Origin: Ideonella_A sp963843805 | GTDB lineage: Bacteria; Pseudomonadota; Gammaproteobacteria; Burkholderiales; Burkholderiaceae_C | NCBI GenBank assembly: GCA_963843805.1 | Contig: CAWJLY010000009.1 | Location: 372,001 to 436,000 of the forward strand | Length of the DNA: 64,000 nt | Reading direction: 5' to 3' | Shown here: piece by piece, positions 35,077-45,712 of the stretch | How positions within the stretch are numbered: the stretch's first letter is position 1 | Layout of the letters: every line of letters starts with the position of its first letter | Translations under genes and position numbers: made by a program | Notes under the pieces: generated by a model | What the model was told of the DNA's origin: nothing | Database searches by the model: none | Seen by the model: only the letters and a program-made list of their open reading frames with translations

Positions 35077-36030
35077 ATGACATCGACATCCCCGATCGAA
35101 CTTCCGCTGCCTGATATCGCCCCTTATCGCCAGAGCAATTCCGGGGTCGACTGGGTGCATGTGCTCGACTCGGGCAAGCCTGGCCCGACCGTGCTGGTGC
35201 AGGCGCTGACCCACGGCAACGAAATCTGCGGCGCATTGGCGTTGGCCTGGTTGATCGGCGAGCGGGTGCAGCCGCTTGCCGGGCGACTGCTGCTGGCATT
35301 TGCAAACGTCGAGGCGTTTTCGCGTTTCGATGTCAGCGCGCCGCATGCGTCGCGGTTTGTCGACGAAGACTACAACCGGGTCTGGGCCGATGACGCCCTG
35401 TTCGGCACACGCGACAGTTGCGAGTTGCGCCGTGCTCGCGAGCTGCAACCCTTTGTCGATGCGGCCGATTTCATCCTCGACATTCATTCGATGCACGAGC
35501 CCTGCAGCCCGATCATGGTCTGCGGACAGGTCGACAAGAATGCCGAGCTGGCGCGCCGCATCGGCGTGCCGCCGACCATCCTGCTCGATACCGGCCATCC
35601 GGCGGGTTTGCGGATGATCGAGCGGGGCCCGTTCGGCGACGCGTCCGATCCGCGGTGTGCGGTGCTGGTTGAATGCGGTCAGCACTGGGAGCGTGCCGCC
35701 GAAACCGTCGCCGTCGATACGCTGGTGCGTTTTCTCGGCGTCACTGGCGTTGTCGATCCGGCCTGGGCGAAGGCTCGGCAGCGCCTGACCGACATTCAAC
35801 CTCAGCGAACGGTTCGGGTCACCGAAGCAGTTGTCGCGCGCTCGCATGGCTTCGAGTTCCTCGTCCCGCCAGTCGGGCTCGGTGTGGTGGCCGAGGCCGG
35901 CACACCGATCGCCCGCGATGGTGAACAGGTATGGACCGCACCTTACGACAACACCGTGCTGGTGATGCCCTCGTTGACCCATTTGCGGCCGGGCAATACC
36001 CAGGTTCGTCTGGGTCGTTTCGTCGACTGA
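35077..36030 (+). CDS. succinylglutamate desuccinylase/aspartoacylase family protein
   Basis: M14-like zinc hydrolase that removes an acyl group from an amino acid; exact substrate unknown. 317 residues. Zinc ligands: T-H-G-N-E (His and Glu) near residue 46 and D-I-H-S-M-H near 135; a likely catalytic Glu in L-V-E-C-G-Q-H-W-E. It starts eight bases after the DppF-type gene, so it is probably co-transcribed with the transporter, which suggests an imported N-acyl compound is cleaved inside the cell. Confidence 0.85.
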   Translation: MTSTSPIELPLPDIAPYRQSNSGVDWVHVLDSGKPGPTVLVQALTHGNEICGALALAWLIGERVQPLAGRLLLAFANVEAFSRFDVSAPHASRFVDEDYNRVWADDALFGTRDSCELRRARELQPFVDAADFILDIHSMHEPCSPIMVCGQVDKNAELARRIGVPPTILLDTGHPAGLRMIERGPFGDASDPRCAVLVECGQHWERAAETVAVDTLVRFLGVTGVVDPAWAKARQRLTDIQPQRTVRVTEAVVARSHGFEFLVPPVGLGVVAEAGTPIARDGEQVWTAPYDNTVLVMPSLTHLRPGNTQVRLGRFVD

Positions 36031-36118
36031 TCGGCGCCGCAGGCGATGCGGCATGCGTTGACCGGGTACAGGGCGTTGTCCAGTGGCCGCGCGTGCGGGG
36101 CCATCTACACTCGCAGGC

Positions 36119-37297
36119 ATGAATCGCGATCTCGTCCGTCTGGCCGCCTGCCAGGGTTTGCTGATGACCAACAATGTCATCTTCATTGCCATCAACGGCT
36201 TGATCGGCTTCAGCCTGGCGCCAGCAGGCTGGATGGCAACCCTTCCGGTGATGGGTTATGTGGTCGGCGGTGCGCTGAGCACGCCGTTGGTGGCTCGTAC
36301 CCAGTCGGCCTGGGGGCGCAAGGTGTCGTTCCAGATCGGACTGGCGGTGGCGCTTTTTTCAGCGCTGTTGTGCGCCTACGCCGTTTTCCAGCACAGCTTC
36401 TGGTTGCTGGTGACGGCGACCGTGATCGCGGGCTACTACAACGCGAATGGCCAGCTGTACCGGTTTGCGGCAGCCGAATTGTCGACGCCGGCGTATCGCG
36501 ACAAGGCGATTTCGCTGGTTATCGCCGGTGGCCTGCTAGGTGCGGTGCTCGGGCCGAATATTGCTTCGCGAACCCGCAGCCTGACCGACACACCGTTCAT
36601 CGGCGCCTACCTGGCGCTGGCTGTCGTCGCCGTGATCTCGTTCGTTGTCATGGCCGGGATCGGTTTCCCCGCCATGCCGTCACGGGCCGAAGGCGCACCG
36701 CGCGGCCGGCCGCTGGCGTCGATCATGCGCCAGCCGCTTTTCATTGTGTCGACGCTCGGCGCAGCCCTGGGTTACGGCGTGATGAACCTGCTGATGGCCG
36801 CCACGCCGCTGGCCATGCAAGTCTGCAGCCTGCCGTTCGAAGATGCGGCACTGGTGCTGCAGTGGCACGTCATCGGCATGTACGCGCCGGGGTTTTTCAC
36901 CGGCAACCTGATCCGTCGCTTCGGTGCCTTGCCGATCATGGGCATTGGTGTGGCACTCAACGCCATGTGCATCATGATTGCGTTGTCCGGCGTCGAGCTG
37001 CAGCAATTCGTCATCTCGCTGTTCATGCTGGGCATCGGCTGGAATTTTCTGTTTACCGGCGCGACCAGCCTGTCGGTTGCGGCTTACGAGCCCGAGGAAA
37101 AAGACCGAGCGCAGGGAGCCATCAACTTCTGCGTTTTTTCGGTGATGGCGGTGACCTCGTTTGCCTCCGGCGCGCTGGTCACCACGCAAGGCTGGCGGCT
37201 GCTCAATTTCGGCTCGCTGGTTCCGATGATGCTGCTCGCATTGGCGCTGGGCTGGCTTGCTGTTCGACAAACCCGTGCGCGCAGACTGCCAGCGTGA
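36119..37297 (+). CDS. MFS transporter
   Basis: 392 residues with about 12 hydrophobic helices. The helix 2-3 loop A-R-T-Q-S-A-W-G-R-K is the MFS loop. The ATG at 36119 (M-N-R-D-L-V-R-L-A-A-C-Q-G) is chosen over one 36 bases upstream because the upstream codons are polar and not helix-like. Same strand as the deacylase gene, 88 bases away. Substrate unknown. Confidence 0.85.
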   Translation: MNRDLVRLAACQGLLMTNNVIFIAINGLIGFSLAPAGWMATLPVMGYVVGGALSTPLVARTQSAWGRKVSFQIGLAVALFSALLCAYAVFQHSFWLLVTATVIAGYYNANGQLYRFAAAELSTPAYRDKAISLVIAGGLLGAVLGPNIASRTRSLTDTPFIGAYLALAVVAVISFVVMAGIGFPAMPSRAEGAPRGRPLASIMRQPLFIVSTLGAALGYGVMNLLMAATPLAMQVCSLPFEDAALVLQWHVIGMYAPGFFTGNLIRRFGALPIMGIGVALNAMCIMIALSGVELQQFVISLFMLGIGWNFLFTGATSLSVAAYEPEEKDRAQGAINFCVFSVMAVTSFASGALVTTQGWRLLNFGSLVPMMLLALALGWLAVRQTRARRLPA

Positions 37298-37334
37298 TTG
37301 AGCGCATCATCGATTCATTTTCAAGGGAACACCC

Positions 37335-37709
37335 ATGACAACCGGATTGACCACCGCCCGACGCGCCGAACTGAAGGCCGACCTCGAACGCCGCCGCGAG
37401 GAACTGAGCCACCAGCTCGGTGACCATCTGCGTGGCCAGAGCCGGGCCGATCACGCGGCTGAAGAGGCTGCCCTGGATGCCGACGACGCCTCGCAGCGGG
37501 CCCCTGATCGCGAGGTTGCCGTGGTGCTGAACGAACACGAGCGACGCGAGCTCGAGGCTGTCAATGCTGCGTTGCAGCGCCTGCAAGGCGAGCATTTCGG
37601 CATCTGCATCGATTGCGGCATCAATATCCCGTTCGAGCGGCTGAAGGCCGAGCCGTTTGCGCTGCGCTGCGTCGCCTGCGCAACCGAGGTCGAGCGCCGA
37701 GCACGCTGA
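37335..37709 (+). CDS. TraR/DksA-type zinc finger protein
   Basis: 124 residues. An N-terminal helical hairpin (A-E-L-K-A-D-L-E-R-R-R-E-E-L) is followed by the zinc site C-I-D-C-G ... C-V-A-C, with 17 residues between the pairs, as in DksA. The N-terminal coiled coil is shorter than in DksA (151 residues in E. coli), so this is a DksA-like paralogue that may bind the RNA polymerase secondary channel; it need not answer to ppGpp. AAGGGAA before the ATG. Confidence 0.85.
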   Translation: MTTGLTTARRAELKADLERRREELSHQLGDHLRGQSRADHAAEEAALDADDASQRAPDREVAVVLNEHERRELEAVNAALQRLQGEHFGICIDCGINIPFERLKAEPFALRCVACATEVERRAR

Positions 37710-37762
37710 GCGCCGGGCGCCGACGGCCGCGCATCGGCAACGTCTGGTGCACACTTGAGCCC

Positions 37763-39007
37763 ATGACCGCGCCGTCCATCACCTCGACTCCGTCGCCAAT
37801 CGACCATCCTTGCGTGGACCAGGATTGGTCTCGCCGCGTCGCCTGGCTGCTGAATATCGGCCACGCAGTCGACCACATGTTCCTGCTGATCTTTGCCACC
37901 GCGGTCGGCGCCATTGCGGCCGAGTTCGGTTTTGCTCACTGGGAGGATTTGTTGCCGTTCGGCGTCGGTGCGTTTGTGATGTTCGGCGTCGGCTCGTTGC
38001 CGGCTGGCAGGCTGGGTGATCTGTGGGGACGGCGCCGAATGATGTTGCTGTTCTTTTTCGGGATGGGCGCCTCGGCGCTGTTGGCCGCGCTGGCGCGCAA
38101 TGCCTGGGAGCTGGCCGGCGTGCTGACCTTGCTTGGCGTGTTTGCATCAATTTACCATCCGGTAGGCATTCCGATGTTGTTGCAGACGACCGACAAGCCT
38201 GGCGCCGTGATCGGCGTCAACGGCTTGGCCGGTAACCTGGGAATCGCCGTGGCGGCGCTGAGTACCGGGTTGATGGTCCAGTGGCTGGGCTGGCGCTGGG
38301 CCTTCGCCGTGCCCGGACTGCTGGCAATCGGCTGCGGATTGGCTTTTGCGCGTTGGTGTCCGCATGAGCTGGAGGCGCCTGCGAAGCGGGCGAACAAGGC
38401 GCGTGTGACGTTGCCACCAGCGTTGCTGGCCCGCGTCTTCGGTGTCATGACGGCGGCCTCGGTCACCGGCAGCTTGTTGTTCAACTTCACCACCAACGGC
38501 AATGCGCAGTTGTTGAATGAGCGGTTTCGCGGCATCGTCGACGATCCGGCTGCGCTCGGCCTGATGCTGGCCGTGGTCTATGCCTTGGCGTCGCTGGCAC
38601 AGGTGGTGGTGGGCCGCCTGATCGACCGGGTTCCGATGAAGCCGCTGTATCTGTGCATTGTGCTGATCCAGATTCCGTTGCTTGCATTGGCCAGCCATGC
38701 CAGCGGCTGGTGGCTGCTCGGTCTTCTGCTGGCCGTGATGGTGTTCATCTTCGGTGCAATTCCGTTCACCGATGCCATGATCGTGCGGTATGTCGATGAT
38801 CGGATCCGCTCGCGGGTTGCCGGTGCCAGGCTGTCGGTATCGATCGGTATCAGTTCATTGGCGGTCTGGCTGCTCGGGCCGTTTGTCAAGGCGTCGGGAT
38901 TCGACGCACTGTTCATCTGCATGGCGGTGATTGCGGTGTGCACGCTGGCCGTCGTGGGCTTCCTGCCCGACGAACGCAAGGTGGTTCCGGCAGCCCGACC
39001 GTCCTGA
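37763..39007 (+). CDS. MFS transporter
   Basis: 414 residues, about 12 helices. The MFS loop reads G-R-L-G-D-L-W-G-R-R-R. The start at 37763 (M-T-A-P-S-I-T-S-T-P) leaves a 28-residue polar N-terminus before the helix L-L-N-I-G-H-A-V-D-H-M-F. Substrate unknown. Not obviously related to the MFS gene at 36119. Confidence 0.86.
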   Translation: MTAPSITSTPSPIDHPCVDQDWSRRVAWLLNIGHAVDHMFLLIFATAVGAIAAEFGFAHWEDLLPFGVGAFVMFGVGSLPAGRLGDLWGRRRMMLLFFFGMGASALLAALARNAWELAGVLTLLGVFASIYHPVGIPMLLQTTDKPGAVIGVNGLAGNLGIAVAALSTGLMVQWLGWRWAFAVPGLLAIGCGLAFARWCPHELEAPAKRANKARVTLPPALLARVFGVMTAASVTGSLLFNFTTNGNAQLLNERFRGIVDDPAALGLMLAVVYALASLAQVVVGRLIDRVPMKPLYLCIVLIQIPLLALASHASGWWLLGLLLAVMVFIFGAIPFTDAMIVRYVDDRIRSRVAGARLSVSIGISSLAVWLLGPFVKASGFDALFICMAVIAVCTLAVVGFLPDERKVVPAARPS

Positions 39008-39018
39008 CGCCGCTCGGC

Positions 39019-39044
39019 GGTGGCGCGAGCCTTCCCGCGCCACC
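39019..39044. terminator. hairpin after the MFS gene
   Basis: Nine-pair stem GGTGGCGCG/CGCGCCACC with an eight-base loop, 12 bases after the stop codon. No T-run, so only a possible terminator. Confidence 0.4.
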
Positions 39045-39204
39045 CACCGACAGTCGATTACCGATCAATTCCGCTTTCGGCTGGCTTTTCGGCGGATCAG
39101 CGACGGGCAGCCGCTGTCATGCTCGGTGCACGATCGGTCCGTCCGGCCGCGGGATGCCCTGCACCTGCGCCGGTGGCCGACTTTGCCAATCGACGAAGCC
39201 GCGA

Positions 39205-40497
39205 ATGCCTGCCCTGACCGAAGACCAAGCCCGTTCCTACATGCACAAGTTGCTGGCCGCAATGAGCCAGGCCGGTGGATCCGACCTGTTCATCGCGGCT
39301 GACTTTCCGCCGAGCATGAAATCCAACGGCAGCATGAAGCCGCTGACCGAGCAGAAGCTGAGTGGCGAGGTGACGCGCCAGCTGGCCCGGGCGATGATGA
39401 ACGAAAGCCAACGCGACGAATTCGAGCGCGAAATGGAATGCAATTTCGCGATTTCGCTGCCGGGCGTTTCGCGCTTTCGCGTCAACGTCTATGTGCAGCA
39501 GCAAAACGTCAGCATGGTGATTCGCACCATCGCATCGGAGATCCCGAATTTCGAGAAGCTGAAGCTGCCCGAAATTCTGAAGGATGTGGTGATGAACAAG
39601 CGCGGGCTGGTGCTGGTTGTCGGCGCCACCGGATCGGGCAAGTCGACCTCGCTGGCAGCGATGATCGATCACCGCAACCGCACCTCCGCCGGCCACATCA
39701 TCACCGTCGAAGATCCGGTCGAATATGTCCACGCATCGCGGCTGTCGCTGGTGACCCATCGCGAAGTCGGCGTCGATACCAAATCATGGCACCACGCGCT
39801 GAAGAATACGCTGCGCCAGGCGCCCGACGTGATCCTGATCGGCGAGATCCGCGATGCCGAAACCATGGAGCATGCCATTTCGTTTGCCGAGACCGGTCAC
39901 CTTTGCCTGGGCACCTTGCACGCCAACAGCGCGAGCCAGACGATCGAGCGCATCGTCAATTTCTTTCCGGAAGAGCGGCGCACCCAGCTGTTGATGGATT
40001 TGTCGGCCAATCTGCGGTCGATCGTCTCGCAGCGCCTGGTGCGCCGCGAAGACGGCAACGGCCGCTCGGCGGCGATCGAGATTCTTCTCAATACGCCGAT
40101 CATTGCCGAGCGCATCTTCCAGGGCCATTTTCATGAGCTGAAGGCCATCATGTCGAAATCTCGCGAGCTCGGCATGCGCACCTTCGACTGGGCCTTGTTC
40201 GAGTTGTACGACCAGGGACTGATCAGTTTCGACGAGGCCATCCGCAATGCCGATTCGGCCAACGAACTGCGCTTGCACATCAAGTTGAAGAGCTCTCGCG
40301 GCGAGCCACAGGCGTCGGGCTTCATGTCGCTGTCGATCCAGGAGGATCCGAAGCCCGAGGACGTCGAGGAGCTGCGCCATCAGGAGCAGCTGTTGCAGCA
40401 GGAAAATCGCCGCAAGTTCGAGGATGCCGAACTGGCCACGCTGCGCGACAAGAAGCGTCAGGCGGAAAGCCTGGGGCAGGCGAGCGCGGTTACCTGA
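39205..40497 (+). CDS. pilU: type IV pilus retraction ATPase PilU
   Basis: Hexameric ATPase that works with PilT in pilus retraction and twitching. 430 residues with long PilU-type C-terminal tail. Walker A G-A-T-G-S-G-K-S-T; Asp box T-V-E-D-P-V-E-Y-V-H; Walker B L-I-G-E-I-R-D; His box H-L-C-L-G-T-L-H-A-N-S. The C-terminus ends in a charged helix (R-K-F-E-D-A-E-L-A-T-L-R). Start M-P-A-L-T-E-D-Q at 39205. pilT, often next to pilU, is not in this neighbourhood. Confidence 0.92.
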   Translation: MPALTEDQARSYMHKLLAAMSQAGGSDLFIAADFPPSMKSNGSMKPLTEQKLSGEVTRQLARAMMNESQRDEFEREMECNFAISLPGVSRFRVNVYVQQQNVSMVIRTIASEIPNFEKLKLPEILKDVVMNKRGLVLVVGATGSGKSTSLAAMIDHRNRTSAGHIITVEDPVEYVHASRLSLVTHREVGVDTKSWHHALKNTLRQAPDVILIGEIRDAETMEHAISFAETGHLCLGTLHANSASQTIERIVNFFPEERRTQLLMDLSANLRSIVSQRLVRREDGNGRSAAIEILLNTPIIAERIFQGHFHELKAIMSKSRELGMRTFDWALFELYDQGLISFDEAIRNADSANELRLHIKLKSSRGEPQASGFMSLSIQEDPKPEDVEELRHQEQLLQQENRRKFEDAELATLRDKKRQAESLGQASAVT

Positions 40498-40499
40498 CT

Positions 40500-40523
40500 T
40501 TGGGGGCTGGCGCTGCAGCCCAA
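40500..40523. terminator. hairpin after pilU
   Basis: TTGGGGGCTG...CAGCCCAA can fold with a small bulge just past the pilU stop. No T-run follows; weak call. Confidence 0.3.
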
Positions 40524-40598
40524 GGTGGACGATAGTGTCTGAATCTCGGTCGGGACCGGAGCAGGATGCGCCGCGGCAGATGCGGCCTGTCAAGACAC

Positions 40599-41391
40599 AT
40601 GATTCGCATCATTCAGAACCTTCTGCTGGCTTCGATCGCGATCGTCGGCTCGTCCGTCGTCTGGGCGGGCGAAAAGATCGATTGCTCGCGCCCTTATAGC
40701 CTGGCGCTGCACGAGCACGGCCTGCTTTACTCAAGCCAGAGCGGTGAAGGCATCGACAAGGATATGGCCGACGAGCTGGTTCGTCGCAGTGGGTGCAGGA
40801 TCAATGTCACCCTGATGCCGCGCGCGCGGATCTGGCAACTGATCGAATCCGGGGCGCTCGACTTCAGCTTGTCGGGAATCGCCAATTCGGTGCGCGACCG
40901 GTTCGCATCGTTCGCCTGGTATTTCTCGAACAAATACTACCTGCTCGTGCGCAACGACGCAGGCGTGCGCAAGCTGTCCGATTTTGAAAAGAATCCCGAC
41001 ATTGCGCCTCGGCGTCATTCGCAGCTTCCGCTACAGTGCCACGGCGAACCGGCTGGTCGACCAGCTCGATTCACGAGGCCGCGTCAGCTATGCCTCCAGT
41101 CTGGAGCCGTTGTACCAGGTACTGCTCGACAACCGGGTGCACGCGATGATCATCGAACCGTTCGATTACCCGGCGCTGCAAAGTGGCAGCCTGCGCGAAC
41201 AGACGCAGATATTCGAATTCGAAGATCCACCGGTCCCACATGGCTTGATCATGTCGAAAAAGGCGTTGTCGGCCGGTCAGCAACAGGCCTGGAGCGAGCT
41301 GGTCGAAGCAATGCGTGACGATGGCACCGTCGAGAAGATCTTCGGCAAATATTTCAAGCCGGATCTTGCACGGGCAATGACCCAGTTCTGA
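40599..41391 (+). CDS. periplasmic family-3 solute-binding protein (one frameshift)
   Basis: Amino-acid-type periplasmic binding protein (SBP_bac_3). Signal peptide M-I-R-I-I-Q-N-L-L-L-A-S-I-A-I-V cut at V-W-A-G. Binding-fold text includes G-I-D-K-D-M-A-D-E-L and D-F-S-L-S-G-I-A-N-S-V-R-D-R. One extra base near 40998 splits it; the second half reads L-G-V-I-R-S-F-R-Y-S-A-T-A-N-R-L to F-G-K-Y-F. Corrected length 263 residues. No permease or ATPase genes are linked; the next gene is a sensor kinase, so it could bind a signal ligand. Confidence 0.78.
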
Positions 41392-41443
41392 TGGTACCGG
41401 GTGGCTGATTTCATGCATCGGGTTTTGTAAAATGGGGTATTGA

Positions 41444-44036
41444 TTGCGGCGCGTTTCAACCTGGCTGTTGCCACTTTTCGTCGCTGCGCTGTCGATGCTG
41501 ATCACGGCATGGCTCTGGCAACACGAGCGCGAAAGCCAACAGACCAATTTGCGCGCGAGTTTCGATTTCGAGCTGCGCCAGACGACAACCCGCATCCAGT
41601 CGCGAATCACCAGTTACGAACAGATGCTGCGCGGCGTCGGGGGACTTTTCGCGGCCGCGGGGCGGGTCACTCAGGAAGACTTCTCGCTCTATGTTGATTC
41701 GTTGAGTGCCGGGCCGGACTTCGCAGGCTTGCGATCCCTCGGTTATGCCGCGCTGCAGCGTGCGGCTCCCGACAATCAACCATTGAAGGGCGATCGCGAG
41801 CCCATGTCGGCGCCGCTGACCTATGTGGCACCCGTCGCCGGGCCGATCATCGGCACGCTCGGCCAGGATGTGCTCACCCAGCCACAACGTCGCGCAGCGA
41901 TGTTGCAGGCCAGGGACTCGGGGCGCTTCACCGTGTCCCAGCGCCTGGCTGCCGGCAGCACCAGCGAGCCCGAATGGGGCTTCTTGATGTGCCTGCCAAT
42001 CTTTGAAAAGGACCGGCCGATCGATACTGTCGAGCGGCGCCGGGCGTATCTGGTCGGCTGGGTATTTGCCAGCTTTCGAGTCATCGACTTGATGGCGTCA
42101 CTTTATGGCGAAAGCGCGCCGGGATTGGAAGCCGGCGTCTTCGACGGTGTCACTGTCGGCGAAGACACCCGGCTCTATCCGCCCAATGCCTCGGTGCCCG
42201 GGCCTTCTGCTGCATTGTTCGAGGCGCAGGAGTATGTGGGGCTTGCCGGCCATGCCTGGACGCTGCTGGTGCGCAGCACGCCGGAGTTCGAGCAGCGATT
42301 CAGCAACGACTCCGCGCGGATCATTGCTGTCGCCGGCGGCGGTTTGAGTCTGGTGCTGGCGTTGCTGACCTGGCAGATTCTGACTGGCCGACAGCGGGCT
42401 CATGCCAGCGCACACGCCATGACCCGGCAATTGCGCGAAAGCTCCGCGCAATACCGCCGAATTGTCGATACGGCCGACGAAGGCATCTGGATGGTCGATG
42501 CTGGCGGCCGGACTTCGTTCGTCAACCCGAAGATGCAACAGATGATCGGCTACGACGCCGCTGAACTCGATGGCCGTTGCTGGACCGATTTCATGGACGA
42601 GTCGGGCCGACAAATGCTGGGTGCATCGGGCGTCGACGGATTGGCCAGCCGCCGGTCCGAGCCGCTCGAGATCGGCTTCCGGCGCAAGGACAGTACCCAG
42701 TTGCCGGGAAGCCTGTCGACCAGCCCGATCGCCGACGATTCCGGGCAAATTGTCGGCTTTCTCGCAATGGTGACCGATGTGACGCGACACATGCGGGCGG
42801 AAGCTGACCGCACTCATCTCGAACGCCAGTTGCGCCAATCGCAGAAGATGGAAGCGATCGGCACGCTCGCAGGCGGAGTGGCCCATGATTTCAACAACAT
42901 CCTGGCGTCCATTCTTGGCAATGCGGCATTGATCCAGCAGGATCTCGGCGCCGAACATCCGGCGTCGGCGCGGCTCGAACAGGTCCGATTGGCTGGCGAG
43001 CGCGGGCGAAGCCTGGTCCATCAGATCGGCGCCTTCAGTCGTCGCGAGCCGCAGCAACGTCTCAGTCAACCGTTGCGCCCGCTGTTGGAGGAAGCGGCCA
43101 CGCTGCTTCGCTCGACATTGCCGGCGCAGGTCGTGATCGACTTGCGCCTGAGCAGCGCGCCGTTGAACATCAGCGCCGACGCCACTCAACTTCAGCAGGT
43201 GCTGATCAATCTGTGCACCAATGCCTGGCATGCGATGCCGGGTGGCAAGGGGCATATTGCAATTGCACTGAACCCGGTTTTGCTCGATCGCGGTGGTGGG
43301 CGAACGGCTGGCCATGGCCTGGCTGCCGGCTGGTATGCACATCTGCAAGTTGCCGACGACGGCTGCGGCATGGACGAAGCCGTCCGCCTGCGCATTTTCG
43401 AGCCGTTCTATACAACCAAGGCGATCGGCAAGGGAACCGGGCTCGGTTTGTCGGTCGTGCATGGCATCGTGGCGTCGCACGGCGGTGCCATCGGCGTCGA
43501 GAGCAGTCCGGGCAAGGGCAGCACTTTCGACATGTATTTCCCGCTTGCCATCGCAACTGCCGACACGATTGGCGACGGCGATGCGCCAGTCGCTTCAGGA
43601 TTGGCGGAAGTCCGCGGTGGCGGGCAACATGTCCTGTATGTCGACGACGATCAGGTCATGGTGATCATGGTCGAAGCGTTGCTGCATCGAGCCGGTTATC
43701 GGGTCACCAGTCTGTCCGACCCGCGCCGCGCGCTGGTGCTGGCTTGCGGCACCGACGATGCCGTCGATCTGGTCGTGACCGATTTCAACATGCCCGATCA
43801 TGTCGGGCATCGATCTGGCGCGTGCATTGAGCCACCGCCGCCCCGGGTTGCCCGTTGTCATCACCTCGGGCAATATCACCGACGCGCTGCGCAGCGACGC
43901 TCTGCAGGTCGGCGTGCACCATCTGCTGCAGAAGGAGTTCACGCTGGAGCGGCTGACCGCACTGGTGCACGGTATCTTGGAGAGTGACGGATTGCCCGCG
44001 CCGACAACCAGCAGCCTTTCGTTGGTACGCGCTTGA
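41444..44036 (+). CDS. CHASE-PAS hybrid sensor histidine kinase (one frameshift)
   Basis: Membrane sensor kinase with its own receiver. Order: TM helix (about 7-25), periplasmic CHASE domain (about 60-270) for small-ligand sensing, second TM (about 285-310), PAS (about 335-450), HisKA with H481 in G-G-V-A-H-D-F-N-N-I, HATPase with D-D-G-C-G-M and G-K-G-T-G-L-G-L-S, then a receiver with V-D-D-D and phosphoacceptor Asp780 in V-T-D-F-N-M-P. One extra base near 43797 breaks the frame just after it; joined text is M-P-D-M-S-G-I-D-L-A. Corrected length 863 residues. TTG start at 41444. No separate output regulator is adjacent. Confidence 0.88.
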
Positions 44037-44065
44037 CGCTGGCAGACCCCGGCCGGGTTGTCCGT

Positions 44066-45700
44066 TCAGGTGATGACGGTCGGCTGCTCGCGTCCGGTGC
44101 GTTGGCGAATTCCCGCAAGCTGGTCGGCCAGATCGACCAGACCTGCCAACGCCGTTCCCGTCTCGACGTCGTGTCGCGCCGGATCGGCTTCGTAGCGTTC
44201 GAGATAGACGCGCAGCGTCGCGCCGTCGGTCCCGGTCCCTGACAGCCTGAAGACGACTCGCGAGCCGTCGACCAGGCCAACGCGGATGCCCTGCGCCGAG
44301 CTGACCGAACCATCGATCGGATCGGTATACGAAAAATCGTCGGCGCTGGCAATCTGCTGGCCAGCAACGGTCCGGCCGGGCAGGGTGGGCAGCGAGTCGA
44401 CGAAGATCGGCCATCAGCCGGTTTGCTGTGGTGCTGTCGACGCCTTCGTAGTCGTGGCGTGAGTAATAGTTGCGGCCGAATCGCGACCAGTGGTCGCGAA
44501 CGATCTGCTCGACCGACAGGCCGCGTGCTGCGATGATGTCGAGCCAGAACAAGACCGCCCAGAGGCCATCTTTTTCGCGCATGTGATCGGAGCCGGTACC
44601 GGCGCTTTCCTCGCCGCACAGCGTGATCTGACCGGCATCGAGCAGATTGCCGAAGAATTTCCAGCCCGTTGGCGTTTCGTGACAGGCGATGCCCAAAGCA
44701 ACGGCGACCCGGTCAACCGCGGCGCTGGTCGGCATCGACCGGGCCACGCCTTTCAGTCCGCCGGCATAACCCGGGACCAGGTGGGCATTGGCGGCCAGCA
44801 CCGCCAGGCTGTCGCTGGGGGTCACGACAAAATGGCTGCCGACGATCATGTTGCGGTCACCATCGCCGTCGCTGGCAGCGCCGAAGTCCGGCGCATCGAG
44901 CGCGAACATCCGGTTCATCAAGTCAGTCGCGTAGGTCGGATTGGGATCGGGGTGACCGCCGCCGAAATCGGGCGAGCGGAATGCCGTTGATGACGCTGGC
45001 CGGATCTGCACCGAGCCGGTTGATGAAAATTTCGTGGGCATAGGGCCCGGTGACCGCATGCATGGCGTCGAAACACAGCCGAAAGCCGGCCGATCGCAGC
45101 AGCTTGCCGATGCGATCGAAATCGAACAGCGTGGCCATCAGGTCGGCGTGATCGACAACCGGGTCGATGACCTCGACCGCCATTTCGCCAACCGTTGTGC
45201 TGCCGAGCCGGCCGAGATCGATATCGGGCGTATGCAAGCGTCAGATAGCGCGTGATCGTCATGCTGTTGGCATGAATCGCCTCGGTGATCTTCTCCGGCG
45301 CCGGCCCGCCGTTGCCGATGTTGTATTTGATTCCGAAATCGCCATCGGGCCCGCCGGGGTTGTGGCTGGCCGACAGCACGATGCCGCCGAACGCCCGGTA
45401 TTTGCGGATCACGCAACTGGCCGCCGGCGTCGACAGGATGCCGTTGCGCCCGACCAGCATTCTGCGCCAGACCGTTGGCGGCGGCCATGCGCACGATGAT
45501 CTGGATCGCCTGGTCGTTGAAGAAGCGCCCGTCGCCTCCGAGCACCAGCGTCTGTCCGGCAATGCCCGGCAAGCGAATCGAAGATCGACTGCACGAAATT
45601 CTCGAGATAAGGCGTTTGCCGGAAAACCGCGACCTTCTTGCGCAGGCCCGAGGTGCCCGGGCGCTGACCGGCGATCGGCTGCGTGGCGAGCTCGTGTCAT
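44066..45700 (-). CDS. pgm: phosphoglucomutase, alpha-D-glucose specific (six frameshifts)
   Basis: Interconverts glucose-1-phosphate and glucose-6-phosphate. The phosphoserine loop I-V-L-S-A-S-H-N-P-G-G, metal loop A-S-D-G-D-G-D-R-N-M-I, sugar loop C-G-E-E-S-A-G-T-G-S-D and phosphate site F-R-L-S-G-T-G-T-D-G are all present but in different frames. Extra bases lie near 45690, 45567 (GGG), 45461, 45238, 44975 and 44399. Corrected, the protein is 542 residues, close to E. coli Pgm, and ends R-E-Q-P-T-V-I-T. AGGAGG six bases before the ATG at 45700 fixes the start. Six breaks in one gene with every active-site loop intact point to sequencing error. Divergent from the DUF971 gene. Confidence 0.88.
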
Positions 45701-45706
45701 GCGTGT

Positions 45707-45712
45707 CCTCCT
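45707..45712 (-). promoter_or_regulatory. ribosome binding site of pgm
   Basis: AGGAGG six bases before the pgm ATG on the minus strand. It decides the start, since the frame breaks three codons later. Confidence 0.8.
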
